A stretch of 64,000 nucleotides of DNA from Streptococcus thermophilus (GCF_010120595.1 NZ_CP038020.1:186001-250000); one strand, 5' to 3'; numbered from the stretch's first letter, positions 1-9,336 are shown. Program-made: numbers and translations. The notes: a model not told the origin generated them from the letters alone.

Positions 1-2
1 CA

Positions 3-182
3 TGGCTTGACTGGTATCTCGAAACAACTGGTCAACGCCTTGTCGGAGGAAGCGGTTCTTTTGCACCGGCTGCAACTAGCCATGGCGGTAGCGGCGCAAC
101 ATCTGGAGCATCAAATGCTAGTGGTCACGCTGGCGATGCATCGCCAGCCGCAGATGCCACATCTGGAGCGTCCTCATACTAA
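3..182 (+). CDS. C-terminal end of an unidentified protein (5' partial)
   Basis: Reading from base 3 gives 59 codons that begin with W-L-D-W-Y-L and end in a Gly/Ser/Ala/Thr-rich low-complexity tail, closing at TAA 180-182. A rho-independent terminator follows at once, so this is a real gene end. Such tails are common on streptococcal cell-surface and cell-wall proteins, but I do not recognise the family from so short a piece. Another frame has a longer open stretch here (7-213); I prefer this frame because its tail composition is coherent and its stop abuts the terminator. Confidence 0.55.
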   Translation, partial: WLDWYLETTGQRLVGGSGSFAPAATSHGGSGATSGASNASGHAGDASPAADATSGASSY

Positions 183-190
183 GACTTGGA

Positions 191-220
191 AAAGTTGGGA
201 CAAAATATCCTAACTTTTTT
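191..220 (+). terminator. Rho-independent terminator
   Basis: Inverted repeat AAAGTTgGGA / TCCtAACTTT (191-200 and 208-217) followed by a T run; it closes the partial gene that ends at 182. Confidence 0.75.
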
Positions 221-299
221 CATGGTCATCTTAGATTAACATTCACCCGAGCATATGTATCTATTCATGCTCCATGTCACACTACTTATAGGTAAACTT

Positions 300-1091
300 A
301 TGTCTCAATTCCAAGAAAAAGTTTTTGCTGCTTGCGCTAAAAAGAAGCTCTCTTTAACGAAAGCCTTGGTCGCTATGCCTTACGTTCTATGCTTGCAGGC
401 GTTTATCTTACCATGTCAACTGCTGTAGGAATTATTGGCGCTGATATTATTGGTGCAGCTAGCCCAGCTCTTTCTCGCTTCGTCTTTGCCTTTATCTTTG
501 CTATCCGGATTGGTCTTCGTTCTCATTTTCAACGGAGAGTTAGCCACTTCAAACATGATGTTCCTTACTAGTGGTGCCTATTATGGTAAAATCAAATGGA
601 GTAAGGTTTTTACCATCCTCCTCTACTGTACCTTCTTTAATTTTGTTGGTGTCCTTATCTTGGCCTGGTTCCTCAACCAATCCTTCTCTTTCAATCATCT
701 GACAGATAAGAGTTTCTTGGTAACTGCTGTCTCAACTAAGCTTGGAAAAACAGATTGGATGAACTTTACAGAAGGTATTACTGCTAATATGTTCGTCAAC
801 CTTGCTATCTTGGGCTATATGCTCCTCAAAGAAGAGTCTGCCAAGATTTTCATTGCCCTATCAGCTATCTTCATGTTTGTCTTTTTGGTGAATGAACACT
901 TGATTGCAAACTTTGCATCTTTCATGTTACTCGGTTTCAACGGTGTCCGTGATGCTGTGGACAATTTCACATTAGCAAATATTCTACATCAGTGGGTAAT
1001 CGTTTTCTTCGGCAACTGGATTGGTGGCGGTATTTTCATTGGTTTGGCATACTCTTGGCTCAATAAAACCAAAACAACTCACATCGATTAG
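300..1091 (+). pseudogene. Formate/nitrite transporter family (FocA/NirC-like), frameshifted
   Basis: The gene starts with ATG at 300 and ends with TAG at 1091, but the reading frame changes near 360-385 and returns near 503-507. The first segment reads M-S-Q-F-Q-E-K..., the second carries G-R-Y-A-L-R-S-M-L-A-G, and the third carries G-L-V-F-V-L-I-F-N-G-E-L-A-T-S-N. Together they make a membrane protein of about 263 residues with several hydrophobic helices, as expected for the pentameric FNT channels that export or import formate or nitrite. Two compensating indels leave most of the protein readable but disrupt the first helix region. The shifts could be sequencing errors, but the gene behind it is also broken. 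Confidence 0.8.
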
Positions 1092-1099
1092 GAGGCTAG

Positions 1100-1673
1100 A
1101 TGCGTCAAAAGATATTTATCAAACAAACTTGTCGAGCTCTTCTACTGTATTTTATATGCCTAACCATTGCAGTTGCGATTGATTTAATCTTTTTTAAAGT
1201 CAAAAACATGTACCACACACCTGCCTTGGTGGCTATCTTTTCGGGCTGGGTTTATTTAGGGCTAATCCAAAAGACCAAACAATTTGGAGATGTTACCTGC
1301 CTTGGTCTCTTCATGTCCATCTTCTTCTTTACCTCTGGTCACTTTTGTCCTAACCTTCCTTCCAAGTTTGCTGGCTGGCCTTGGCGCTGACTTACTCGCC
1401 AAGAAGGGCAACTATGAGAACTATGAGAATGATAAAGTAAATCTACTTTCCTATATGGTCTTTTCTCTGGGAAACTTGGCACCTATAGTGACCATGTGGC
1501 TAGCTCCTAAAGCCTACAGTGCACAACTCTTAGCTAAAGGCAAAACACAAGATTATGTAGACCAAGTTATGGTCCCATTCACAGCCAATCATGCTCTAAT
1601 CCTGATTGGCGGAACTCTTATGGCTGCTCTCATTGGGGGCCACATTGCTAAAAATTGGCTAAAAAATAAATAG
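1100..1673 (+). pseudogene. ECF-transporter S-component-like membrane protein (MptD/Trep_Strep type), frameshifted
   Basis: An SD-like AGGAGG lies 8 nt after the previous stop and precedes ATG 1100. The N-terminal part (about 75 residues) is open to roughly 1330. The frame then shifts and the C-terminal part continues with L-L-A-G-L-G-A-D-L-L-A-K-K-G-N-Y to TAA at 1673. The joined product is about 190 residues with five or six hydrophobic segments, similar to the small substrate-binding membrane subunits of ECF vitamin/nutrient transporters found in streptococci. The energising ATPase genes that often follow are absent; gpsA comes next. Family assignment is from general resemblance and is moderate. 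Confidence 0.6.
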
Positions 1674-1723
1674 CCAGCAATCTTCCTAACAGAGCGGACA
1701 AGACAAACTCGCTTTTCTTATGC

Positions 1724-1729
1724 TATAAT
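1724..1729 (+). promoter_or_regulatory. Extended -10 promoter of gpsA-galU
   Basis: TGcTATAAT at 1721-1729 is an extended -10 element about 55 nt before gpsA; the -35 is weak, as is usual with TGn promoters. Confidence 0.55.
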
Positions 1730-1787
1730 GAGAAAGAATATAGTCTTTTTCTGCTTTGTTAGAAAGGACATAAAGGGAGACCGAATG

Positions 1788-2810
1788 ATGAAAAAACAAA
1801 AAATCGCTGTCTTGGGCCCTGGTTCTTGGGGAACAGCTCTCGCTCAGGTACTCAACGATAACGGACACGAGGTCCGTATTTGGGGAAACATCCCTGAACA
1901 AATTGATGAAATCAACGAAAAACATACCAATACCCGCTATTTTAAAGATGTGATTTTGGATGAAAACATTAAAGCCTACAAAGAGCTATCTGAAGCCCTA
2001 GATAGTGTTAATGCTATTCTCTTTGTTGTTCCAACTAAGGTCACTCGCTTAGTTGCTAAGCAAGTTGCCGAACTTTTAGACCACAAAGTTGTTGTCATGC
2101 ATGCTTCAAAAGGTTTGGAACCAGGAACACACGAACGCCTCTCTACAATCCTTGAAGAGGAGATTCCTTCGGAAATGCGAAGTGAGATTGTCGTTGTATC
2201 TGGCCCAAGTCATGCTGAAGAAACTATTGTTCGTGACATCACCCTGATTACAGCAGCATCTAAGGACCTTGAAACAGCAAGGTATGTCCAAGGTATTTTT
2301 AGTAATAGCTATTTCCGTCTCTACACTAACTCTGATGTGATTGGTGTTGAAACAGCCGGTGCCCTTAAAAACATTATCGCAGTCGGTGCTGGTGCTCTCC
2401 ATGGTATGGGCTATGGAGACAACGCTAAGGCAGCCGTAATTACTCGAGGACTGGCAGAAATCACTCGTCTTGGTGTAAAACTCGGAGCTGACCCTTTGAC
2501 TTACAGCGGTCTATCTGGCGTTGGCGACCTCATCGTTACTGGAACTTCTATCCATTCACGTAACTGGCGTGCCGGAGATGCGCTTGGTCGTGGCGAAAAA
2601 CTAGAAGACATTGAACGTAACATGGGTATGGTTATCGAAGGAATTTCAACCACTAAGGTTGCCTACGAAATCGCTCAAGAACTTGGCGTCTACATGCCAA
2701 TTACAACAGCAATCTACAAATCTATCTATGAGGGTGCTGATATCAAGGAATCTATTCTCAATATGATGTCCAATGAATTGCGCTCTGAAAATGAATGGGA
2801 TAAAAAATAA
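1788..2810 (+). CDS. gpsA: NAD(P)H-dependent glycerol-3-phosphate dehydrogenase
   Basis: GpsA reduces dihydroxyacetone phosphate to sn-glycerol-3-phosphate, the backbone for phospholipid and lipoteichoic acid synthesis in the cytoplasm. The N-terminal dinucleotide-binding motif [10 protein letters not shown] lies within the first 20 residues, and the catalytic-lysine region [12 protein letters not shown] is near the middle. The length of 340 residues is normal. Two ATG codons stand in tandem at 1785 and 1788; the SD GGGAG at 1775-1779 has an 8-nt gap to 1788 and 5 nt to 1785, so I choose 1788. The longer open frame back to 1728 overlaps the promoter and is not used. galU follows after 18 nt, so the two genes are co-transcribed. 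Confidence 0.95.
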
Positions 2811-2828
2811 AAAATCTAAGGAGTTCTC

Positions 2829-3743
2829 ATGAAAAATCAAAAAGTTAGAAAAGCTATCATCCCCGCTGGAGGACTTGGAACACGCTTTTTACCAGCTACT
2901 AAAGCATTGGCCAAAGAAATGTTGCCAATCGTTGACAAACCAACCATCCAATTTATCGTTGAAGAAGCTCTTAAGTCTGGTATTAAAGATATCTTGGTTG
3001 TTACCGGTAAATCAAAACGCTCTATCGAAGACCATTTTGACTCAAACTTCGAATTAGAATATAACTTGGAACAAAAAGGTAAGACTAACTTGTTGAAATT
3101 GGTTAATGACACCACTTCTATTAATCTCCACTTTATCCGTCAAAGTCACCCACGTGGTCTCGGAGATGCTGTTCTCCAAGCCAAAGCATTTGTCGGAAAT
3201 GAACCTTTTGTTGTCATGCTTGGTGACGACCTCATGGATATTACTAACGACAAAGCGGTACCTTTGACTAAACAACTTATCAACGATTATGAGGAGACAC
3301 ATGCATCTACTATTGCGGTTATGCCTGTTTCTCATGAAGAAGTCTCTGCTTATGGTATAATCGCTCCTCAGGGTAAAGGCGAAAATGGACGTTACAGCGT
3401 TGAAACTTTCGTTGAAAAACCAAATCCAGAAGATGCACCGAGTGATCTTGCTATCATCGGACGTTACCTTTTGACACCTGAGATTTTCGGTATCTTAGAA
3501 AATCAAGAACCAGGTGCTGGGAATGAAGTCCAATTGACTGATGCTATCGATACTCTTAACAAAACACAACCCGTCTTTGCTCGTGTATTTACAGGAGATC
3601 GTTATGATGTCGGTGACAAATTTGGCTTTATGAAGACGTCTATTGATTACGCACTTAAACACCCTCAAATTAAAGATGACCTTAAGCAATACCTTATTGA
3701 ATTGGGCCACAAACTTGAAGGCAAACCCACTAAAAAAGGCTAA
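2829..3743 (+). CDS. galU: UTP--glucose-1-phosphate uridylyltransferase
   Basis: This enzyme makes UDP-glucose from UTP and glucose-1-phosphate, feeding Leloir galactose use, glycolipid anchors and capsule or exopolysaccharide synthesis. The N-terminus shows the nucleotidyltransferase signature [14 protein letters not shown], and the body contains V-E-K-P and G-R-Y-L-L motifs of the family. The length of 304 residues is typical (also named hasC in streptococci). An AAGGAG SD precedes the ATG, and the gene is the second of the gpsA-galU operon, closed by a strong terminator. Confidence 0.95.
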   Translation: MKNQKVRKAIIPAGGLGTRFLPATKALAKEMLPIVDKPTIQFIVEEALKSGIKDILVVTGKSKRSIEDHFDSNFELEYNLEQKGKTNLLKLVNDTTSINLHFIRQSHPRGLGDAVLQAKAFVGNEPFVVMLGDDLMDITNDKAVPLTKQLINDYEETHASTIAVMPVSHEEVSAYGIIAPQGKGENGRYSVETFVEKPNPEDAPSDLAIIGRYLLTPEIFGILENQEPGAGNEVQLTDAIDTLNKTQPVFARVFTGDRYDVGDKFGFMKTSIDYALKHPQIKDDLKQYLIELGHKLEGKPTKKG

Positions 3744-3746
3744 TAT

Positions 3747-3782
3747 AAAATCCATCGAATATTAGATTCGATGGATTTTTCA
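3747..3782. terminator. Bidirectional terminator between galU and the rhomboid gene
   Basis: A 14-bp perfect stem (3747-3760 with 3766-3779) around ATTAG, with A and T runs on either side; it serves the convergent galU and rhomboid genes. Confidence 0.9.
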
Positions 3783-3788
3783 TTTAAT

Positions 3789-4463
3789 TTAAAGATAAGT
3801 AAAGCCTAGAACAATTAGCAAGAGTGTAACGTAGGTTAAAAAGGAAGTGAAGCGCCACCCCTTACTAAATAGGCGACTTTCAACCTTATTGGCCAAAAAG
3901 ATAGCTGCCAGAGCACCTCCAACTAAACCACCGAGATGACCTGTAATCCCAACACTAGGTGTAAATAGGTTGAAGATTAAGTTAATAACAATCAAAGCCA
4001 AATAATTACGGCCCAACTGATTGAGTAAGGGACTGTGACTATAATAACCAAGAATCACAATAGCCGCAAATAGGCCAAACAAGGAGGTCGAAGCACCAGC
4101 TGCAATAACATTAGGTGTAAAAAGCAAGGTAAAGGCGTTTCCCATAACACCAGCTAGTAAATAAAGCCCTAGAAAACGTAGAGTACCAAAAATCTGTTCA
4201 GCCATCCTCCCCATAAAATAAAGGGTAAGCATATTGAAAAGAAAATGCTCGACACCTATATGGACAAAAATAGGTGTTATAAGACGCCAAAGTTCTAAGG
4301 GATTGTATTGAACGAAGGTCCCAAACATAGCTCCCATCTTAAAGAGACTAAGAGGTGACGTCGCTTGAAAGCTATTTAAAAGATATTGACAGATAAAAGT
4401 CAGCGTCGTGAGCCCCAATAATAGATAGGTTGCAGGGTATTTCTTCCATTCATTTACTTGCAT
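3789..4463 (-). CDS. Rhomboid family intramembrane serine protease
   Basis: The product is a 224-residue polytopic membrane protease that cuts transmembrane substrates. Six or seven hydrophobic helices are visible. The rhomboid signature is present: H-F-L-F-N near residue 73, the G-A-S-T-S-L-F-G loop with the presumed nucleophile Ser125, and G-H-L-G-G-L-V-G-G with the partner His176. The position after the Ser is Thr where many family members have Gly (GASG), a mild departure. The start overlaps the end of the 5-formyltetrahydrofolate cyclo-ligase gene by 10 nt, indicating translational coupling. The two genes form one minus-strand unit. Confidence 0.9.
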   Translation of the reverse strand: MQVNEWKKYPATYLLLGLTTLTFICQYLLNSFQATSPLSLFKMGAMFGTFVQYNPLELWRLITPIFVHIGVEHFLFNMLTLYFMGRMAEQIFGTLRFLGLYLLAGVMGNAFTLLFTPNVIAAGASTSLFGLFAAIVILGYYSHSPLLNQLGRNYLALIVINLIFNLFTPSVGITGHLGGLVGGALAAIFLANKVESRLFSKGWRFTSFLTYVTLLLIVLGFTYL

Positions 4464-4981
4464 GTAATAACCTCCCTAACGGCGATGTCATGGCTATATG
4501 GAATAAAATCCATTTCCTGACAGGGATAAACCGTGCTAACTGTCTCCCCCTCAAAATCAGACAAATAGCAATCATAGTAACCTGCTCCGTAACCAATACG
4601 ATAGCCTTCAGCATTGAAAACTACTCCCGGCACATGAATCAAATCAATCTCTGATTTTTCCACTGCCAAATCAGAGGCAGGTTCCATCAAGCCGAAAGAG
4701 GTTGCAACAAGATTATCTGGATCGTAATCCACAAAAATCATTTGACCTTGTTTATAGGTTTTGGGAATCAAAAGACGCTTACCATCCTTTAAGGCCTGCT
4801 TGATTAAGAGACTGGTATCATATTCATGCGGAAAAGCCAGATAGGTCGCAATCACCTGGGCATCTTTATAAGCAGGTAAGGCAATCAATTTCTCCAAAAG
4901 ATTTTTATCTATCTCAGCCTTAGTCTCAGGTTCTTGTGAAGTCAACTGAGACAAGACCGTTTTTCTAAGTTTATTTTTCAT
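4454..4981 (-). CDS. 5-formyltetrahydrofolate cyclo-ligase
   Basis: This enzyme converts 5-formyl-THF to 5,10-methenyl-THF with ATP, recycling folate one-carbon units. The family motif G-Y-R-I-G-Y-G-A-G-Y-Y-D is near residues 126-137, and the N-terminal K-x-x-L-R-K basic segment is present. The 175-residue length matches the family. The start is well supported by the N-terminal pattern, but no Shine-Dalgarno sequence precedes it. Instead a -10-like TATGAT lies only 6 nt upstream and a terminator hairpin just before that, so the mRNA may be leaderless. It overlaps the rhomboid gene by 10 nt. Confidence 0.92.
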   Translation of the reverse strand: MKNKLRKTVLSQLTSQEPETKAEIDKNLLEKLIALPAYKDAQVIATYLAFPHEYDTSLLIKQALKDGKRLLIPKTYKQGQMIFVDYDPDNLVATSFGLMEPASDLAVEKSEIDLIHVPGVVFNAEGYRIGYGAGYYDCYLSDFEGETVSTVYPCQEMDFIPYSHDIAVREVITCK

Positions 4982-4995
4982 AGGTTTATCATATC

Positions 4996-5033
4996 AAAAA
5001 AGCTACCAAAAATCAGATTTGGTAGTTTTTTTA
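4996..5033 (-). terminator. Rho-independent terminator behind the deacetylase gene
   Basis: Stem CTACCAAA / TTTGGTAG followed on the minus strand by TTTTTT. It sits between the N-acetyl-diaminopimelate deacetylase stop and the cyclo-ligase start. Confidence 0.85.
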
Positions 5034-5049
5034 GCTTTGTCAACTATCA

Positions 5050-6183
5050 TTAATCCTCTGCCTTGTATTTAAGGAACTTACCAATTTCACTCACTGCAAA
5101 AGCAAGAGCTTCTTCGTTTGGACTCATCTTAGGATGGTGAAGTGCATATGGCGTATCAATCCCCAACCAGAACATGACACCAGGAACCTTACTAAGCAAA
5201 TAACCAAAATCCTCGCCCGTCATAGCTGGCAAACAATCAATCAAGTTCACCGCTGGACTAGCATCAAAGAAGGCCATCAACTCTTTAGCCAAGGCTGGAT
5301 TATTTTCCACAGGGAGATAACCACCTTGTTTCAACATGATATCCACTTCCATACCGAAGCTAGCTGCTACGCCTTCTGCAATCTGGCGAACGCGCTTCTG
5401 GATGAGGAGACTCATTTCCTGAGTAAGAGTACGAATAGTACCATAGACCTCTGCTGTTTCAGCGATAACATTGTTGGTCGTTCCTGCATGGAAAGAACCA
5501 AAGGTAACTACGCCTCCTTGGATAGGATCAACATTACGACTAACAATAGTTTGTACCTGTGTAATAAAGTAAGAAGCTGCTACAAGAGCGTCATTGGCCT
5601 CGTGTGGAAAGGCGGCATGACCTCCCTTACCTTTGAAAGTAACGAGTACTTCACAAGTTCCTGCAAAAAGGGTATTCGTATTTGTAGCAATATCTCCTAC
5701 CTTAAAATCTGGACGGACGTGGAGCCCATAGAACTCATCTGGCAACCAATCTCCAAAGGCACCATCCTCATACATAAGCATACCACCAGCTTCATTTTCT
5801 TCAGCTGGCTGGAAAAGGAAGAGCATGTTATTTTTAGGCTGTACTTGAAGCATCTGGTCCAAGAGACCAAGCGCTGTTGTCATATGAATATCGTGACCAC
5901 AAGCATGCATACGACCTTCATGAATAGATTTAAAGTCAAGACCTGTTTCCTCTACAATTGGTAGACCATCAATATCTGTACGCCAACCAATAGTTTTCTC
6001 AGGCGCAGAACCATGAAGAAAAACAAGGATTCCTGTACGCCAAGTACGTTGCTCCACAAAGTCCTTACCTTCAGTCATTTCAGCAATACGCTCTAAGAGA
6101 TAAGCTTGCGTTTTAAATTCTTCCAAACCAATTTCGGGAATTTGGTGAAGGTCTCGTCTGATTTTGATTAAATCAAGTGTCAT
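5050..6183 (-). CDS. N-acetyldiaminopimelate deacetylase (M20 amidohydrolase)
   Basis: This is the deacetylase of the acetyl branch of the diaminopimelate/lysine pathway: it removes acetate from N-acetyl-LL-diaminopimelate. The 377-residue M20 family protein shows the metal-site motifs M-H-A-C-G-H-D-I-H and P-A-E-E-N-E, plus [10 protein letters not shown] near residue 70. It lies 78 nt downstream of dapH on the same strand, which fixes its role among the many M20 paralogues. A weak hairpin lies between the two genes and a good terminator follows. Streptococcal cross-links use lysine, so this pair supplies cell-wall building material. Confidence 0.92.
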   Translation of the reverse strand: MTLDLIKIRRDLHQIPEIGLEEFKTQAYLLERIAEMTEGKDFVEQRTWRTGILVFLHGSAPEKTIGWRTDIDGLPIVEETGLDFKSIHEGRMHACGHDIHMTTALGLLDQMLQVQPKNNMLFLFQPAEENEAGGMLMYEDGAFGDWLPDEFYGLHVRPDFKVGDIATNTNTLFAGTCEVLVTFKGKGGHAAFPHEANDALVAASYFITQVQTIVSRNVDPIQGGVVTFGSFHAGTTNNVIAETAEVYGTIRTLTQEMSLLIQKRVRQIAEGVAASFGMEVDIMLKQGGYLPVENNPALAKELMAFFDASPAVNLIDCLPAMTGEDFGYLLSKVPGVMFWLGIDTPYALHHPKMSPNEEALAFAVSEIGKFLKYKAED

Positions 6184-6221
6184 GTTTTTGTCCTTTTTAT
6201 TTATATTTATTTTATAGAGAA

Positions 6222-6250
6222 TCTAGAAATAGAGGCCTTACGGGCCTCTA
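6222..6250 (-). terminator. Weak hairpin between dapH and the deacetylase gene
   Basis: TAGAGGCC / GGCCTCTA stem (6230-6237, 6243-6250) followed on the minus strand by only TTTC; probably a partial terminator or an mRNA processing/stability hairpin inside the operon. Confidence 0.5.
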
Positions 6251-6261
6251 CTATCAATATA

Positions 6262-6960
6262 TTACAAGTTACGCAAAGCGTCTTCGAGTGCTGTTTTTTG
6301 TTGTGTTTTTTCATCGATTTCCTTGATGATGCGAGCTGGAACACCTGCTACAACCACATTTTCAGGGACATCTTGAGTAACGATAGCGCCAGCGGCAACG
6401 ACTGAACCGTTACCTACTTGAACACCTTCAATCACAACAGCATTAGCACCAACAAGCACATTATCACCGATACGTACTGGCTCTGCTGAAGCTGGTTCAA
6501 TCACGCCAGCAAGGACTGCACCCGCACCAATGTGGCTGTTTTTACCAACAGTAGCACGACCACCAAGGATAGCACCCATATCAATCATAGTACCTGCACC
6601 GATTTCCGCTCCGATATTGATTACAGCCCCCATCATAACGACGGCATTGTCTTCAATCGTTACTTGGTCACGTATAATGGCACCTGGCTCGATACGGGCA
6701 TTAAGGTGACGCTTATCAAGCAATGGAACAGCTGAGTTGCGGCCATCTTGTTCCACAACATAATCCTTATTTTCCGTCAAATTTGCAAGAAGTGGCTCGA
6801 TATCTTTCCAGTCACCGAAAAGAACATTACCAAGCTTAGTGACAGAACTTGGAACAGCAGTTGCCAATTCCCCTTCAAAAGTTACTTTAACATTTGTTTT
6901 CTTTTCTGCATTACCGATAAAAGCAATAATTTCTTGTGCAGACATTTTTTGTGCAGTCAT
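6262..6960 (-). CDS. dapH: 2,3,4,5-tetrahydropyridine-2,6-dicarboxylate N-acetyltransferase
   Basis: DapH (often labelled DapD in streptococci) acetylates tetrahydrodipicolinate from acetyl-CoA, starting the acetyl branch of lysine/diaminopimelate synthesis. The second half is a left-handed beta-helix of hexapeptide repeats with a continuous I/V-G-x-x pattern (from about residue 90 to 205). I start at ATG 6960 (M-T-A-Q-K-M-S), giving 232 residues, because GGAG stands 6 nt before it; the upstream ATG at 6972 contains that SD. It is the first gene of a two-gene operon with the deacetylase. Confidence 0.93.
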   Translation of the reverse strand: MTAQKMSAQEIIAFIGNAEKKTNVKVTFEGELATAVPSSVTKLGNVLFGDWKDIEPLLANLTENKDYVVEQDGRNSAVPLLDKRHLNARIEPGAIIRDQVTIEDNAVVMMGAVINIGAEIGAGTMIDMGAILGGRATVGKNSHIGAGAVLAGVIEPASAEPVRIGDNVLVGANAVVIEGVQVGNGSVVAAGAIVTQDVPENVVVAGVPARIIKEIDEKTQQKTALEDALRNL

Positions 6961-7045
6961 GAGATTCTCCATTCACATAAAGTTAGGAATTATTATACCA
7001 AAAATTCTGATAATTGTCTTTACTTTTGCCGAATCGAATGTATTT

Positions 7046-7797
7046 TTATGTAAAAACTGTCTTTAGATCCTCTATATCTGTAATCACTCGGTCTGGCTTG
7101 ATTGGGGATGTCTCCAGCTCTTGACGAGAATAAGGGAAAGTATTCAACAAGATTCCATCAATTCCAACCGCTTTAGCTACAGCAATATCCGTCGTCAAGT
7201 CATTTCCCACCATGACAGTCTCAGATGGGTTCAACCCATAGTCATCTAGAGCTTGCTTCAAAAATTCTGGTTGAGGCTTACAGATACCCGCATCAGAAGA
7301 CAAATAAATGGTATCAAAACAAGATCTTAACTCCATTAGGTCAATCTCGGCGTTCGTAAAGGCTGCTTGAGCATTAGATAAGAGATAAAGATGGCATCCC
7401 TGATCTTTTAGAAAGGTCAAAACCTCCTTGGTATGCGGATAAACTAATAAGCGCTTACACGAGATAAGACGCGAAAGACTATAGCTATCAATTGGCCCCA
7501 ATCCTCTAGCTGATGAAGGCAACTAGACTGAGGTCGACCATCTACATAAAGCTGGTTGAAAATGTGAGCTAAGTCAACTTCTGGATACGCAACTCCTTTA
7601 AGCTCTATTAACTCCTCACGAGCCAGTGCCACACGCTTAGCATAAGATTTTCTAAGACCTTCACCCTTATAATTCGCCCCATAAGCTTGGTAAAGTTGGG
7701 CTAATTTATCCCATAACGCAGGATCTTTCTCATCGGTTAGGATATCAACCAAGGTTCCATAAAAATCAAAAATGTAATTCTTATAAACGTTATTCAT
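7046..7797 (-). pseudogene. HAD-superfamily hydrolase, frameshifted
   Basis: The N-terminal half has the HAD nucleophile motif D-F-Y-G-T-L-V-D and runs about 97 residues before leaving frame near 7500-7520. The remaining half resumes in another frame with S-N-A-Q (motif II), K-P-Q-P-E-F (motif III region) and V-G-N-D-L-T-T-D (motif IV). Joined, it would be a phosphoglycolate phosphatase/nucleotidase-like protein of about 250 residues. Start ATG 7797 has AAAAGG 6 nt upstream; ATG 7815 is an alternative. A single indel is enough to explain the break. Substrate cannot be told from sequence. Confidence 0.8.
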
Positions 7798-7914
7798 CAA
7801 AGCCTTTTTACTCATTACTCAAGATTTCTTATTCTTTATCATATATCTTTTAAGAAAATCAAACAAACTAACCAAGAAATTTTCCCATCAAAAAAATCCC
7901 AACAACCGTTAGGA

Positions 7915-8748
7915 TTACTTATCATTTTTAATACGACCAATCAGTAACTCTCCTGCAACTGTCAATTGCGTCACCGAGGACAAATTTAAACCGTTCTTAT
8001 CAACATGGAAGAAAAGAGGTGTCATCTCTGCAAATGTTTGAACATGTTCTGGTGGCATAGACCAAGTCCTGACAATAGTCACACGCTCCAAAAGTTCACA
8101 GGATTCCTGGAAATGTTCCACAACATCCTGATTAGAGTAAGCATGCACCTCCGGTAATAGTTGGCGAAACTCTTTAAGATGATCTTCATGAGGAATAACC
8201 TTGAAAATCAACCCCTGATCAGTCAAAAGTCGTCCAAATTCTTGATAATTAGCTGGTGAAAAGATATCTAAAATCAGGTCTATACTGTGCTCACGCAAGG
8301 GCAGTTTAGCCAAATCACCAACGAACCATGCCACATTTTTCTGAGGATTTTGACGAGCCGCAAGAAGGATGGAGTCCTTAGACAAATCAAAGGCCATGAA
8401 ATCTTTGTCAAATGCTAAAGCCAACTGACGGCTGTAATAGCCCTCACCACAGGCAACATCTAGAACATGCGAATGTCTAGGAAGGTCACGCAAACGCTCG
8501 GAAATCACCTCCAGGATGGAATCATAGTAGCCTGCCGCAAGAATCTGACTCCTATTTTCAAAAGAAGCCATATCATAGTGTTTATCTCCCTTGTTCTGTC
8601 TCAAAAAATTGACAAAGCCCTGCTTGGCGATATTAAAGGTATGCCTATTCTGACAAACCAAGCTAGACTGGTCCAAATGCATTGAAGCCTGACAAATAGG
8701 ACAAGCAAAAAGGCTTTCTTGATTTTTAAAAACACTAAAATTGGCCAT
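7915..8748 (-). CDS. rlmA: 23S rRNA (guanine-N1) methyltransferase, RlmA/TlrB family
   Basis: The product (277 residues) has an N-terminal zinc-binding region C-P-I-C...C-x-x-x-H and a Rossmann SAM-binding motif V-L-D-V-A-C-G-E-G-Y-Y near residue 90. This matches the RlmA(I/II) enzymes that methylate G745 or G748 in 23S rRNA hairpin 35; the Gram-positive type usually targets G748. The ATG at 8748 is chosen because GAGGAGGA stands just upstream. The longer open frame to 8781 runs backwards into the SRP RNA gene and is not the start. The gene lies directly behind the SRP RNA terminator. Confidence 0.9.
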   Translation of the reverse strand: MANFSVFKNQESLFACPICQASMHLDQSSLVCQNRHTFNIAKQGFVNFLRQNKGDKHYDMASFENRSQILAAGYYDSILEVISERLRDLPRHSHVLDVACGEGYYSRQLALAFDKDFMAFDLSKDSILLAARQNPQKNVAWFVGDLAKLPLREHSIDLILDIFSPANYQEFGRLLTDQGLIFKVIPHEDHLKEFRQLLPEVHAYSNQDVVEHFQESCELLERVTIVRTWSMPPEHVQTFAEMTPLFFHVDKNGLNLSSVTQLTVAGELLIGRIKNDK

Positions 8749-8764
8749 AAATCCTCCTCGACAC

Positions 8765-8843
8765 AAAAAAAGAGCACACACCTGAAATCGCTTAGGGCTG
8801 CTGGATTCCTCCCCTGACCCGCTTCACGCACAGATGTTGCTCC
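8765..8843 (-). ncRNA. ffs: Signal recognition particle RNA (4.5S/scRNA, small bacterial type)
   Basis: The minus strand contains the near-invariant SRP RNA core GGGTCAGGGGAGGAATCC and then AGCAGCCCTAAGCG, the asymmetric-loop/tetraloop domain that binds Ffh. The 5' GAGCA pairs with 3' TGCTC to close the hairpin, and a run of seven T follows as terminator. A good promoter (TTGCAA, 16 bp, TATAAT) lies just upstream. The 3' boundary is set by the T run and the 5' end by distance from the -10. With Ffh it targets membrane and secreted proteins during translation. Confidence 0.93.
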
Positions 8844-8850
8844 GAGAAAT

Positions 8851-8878
8851 ATTATACCATAAATCGAAGTGATTGCAA
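8851..8878 (-). promoter_or_regulatory. Promoter of the SRP RNA gene
   Basis: Minus-strand TTGCAA (8873-8878) and TATAAT (8851-8856) separated by 16 bp, just upstream of the RNA 5' end. Confidence 0.8.
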
Positions 8879-9116
8879 GTAGGAAACTTAAGACAAGACT
8901 AGATAGGATTATCCCTCATCGAAGCTCATTATTTTCTTTCATCAGTATAAACTTTGATAAACCCTAGCAATGCCATAGTATCAGAAATGTCACTACTTTT
9001 TTATTTCTCTTCACCTTATAATAAATCCGCAGCTTGAGGAAAGCACCAAAAGCTAGTGACATAACTGACTTTATTGAATGGATACTGCTCGATAAGAAGA
9101 AAGGACAATAAGAACA

Positions 9117-9284
9117 ATGACTGAAACAATCAACAACCGTAAGAAAATGACTACTCAAGAACTCGAAATCGTATCAGGTGGTACAGTTCCTTGGGCTGCT
9201 ATTTCAGTAGGAATTGCTGGCGCAAAACTGACTTATGATCTAAGCTATGCTGCGGGTAAATCTTTCTGCAATCTCAAACACTAA
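9117..9284 (+). CDS. Double-glycine-leader peptide, bacteriocin-like
   Basis: A 55-codon gene that is easy to miss by size. It encodes a leader M-T-T-Q-E-L-E-I-V-S-G-G, the classic double-glycine signal cut by ABC transporters of the ComA/BlpA type. A mature peptide of 33 residues follows, starting T-V-P-W and containing G-I-A-G-A (a GxxxG-like motif) and one Cys. Charge and size fit a class II bacteriocin or a related secreted peptide. An AAGGA lies about 11 nt before ATG, somewhat far. No transporter or regulator gene is near, so it would depend on export machinery elsewhere. The next small membrane protein could be its immunity partner. Function is inferred. Confidence 0.75.
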   Translation: MTETINNRKKMTTQELEIVSGGTVPWAAISVGIAGAKLTYDLSYAAGKSFCNLKH

Positions 9285-9336
9285 TAAAAGAACTTAACTT
9301 CAACTGACATCTCCAAGATTTTGAGAATGATAACTT

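Noticed and set aside
7..213. 68-codon ORF at the left edge
   Set aside because: The overlapping frame from base 3 has a coherent Gly/Ser/Ala-rich tail and ends right before the terminator; this frame runs through the terminator stem.
5134..5964. 276-codon plus-strand ORF opposite the deacetylase gene
   Set aside because: Antisense shadow of an M20 enzyme with intact motifs; no SD or promoter.
8880..9116. BlpR or ComR-type binding repeats upstream of the double-glycine peptide
   Set aside because: GACA/TGTC-like fragments occur but do not form the spaced repeats of known boxes; nothing convincing.
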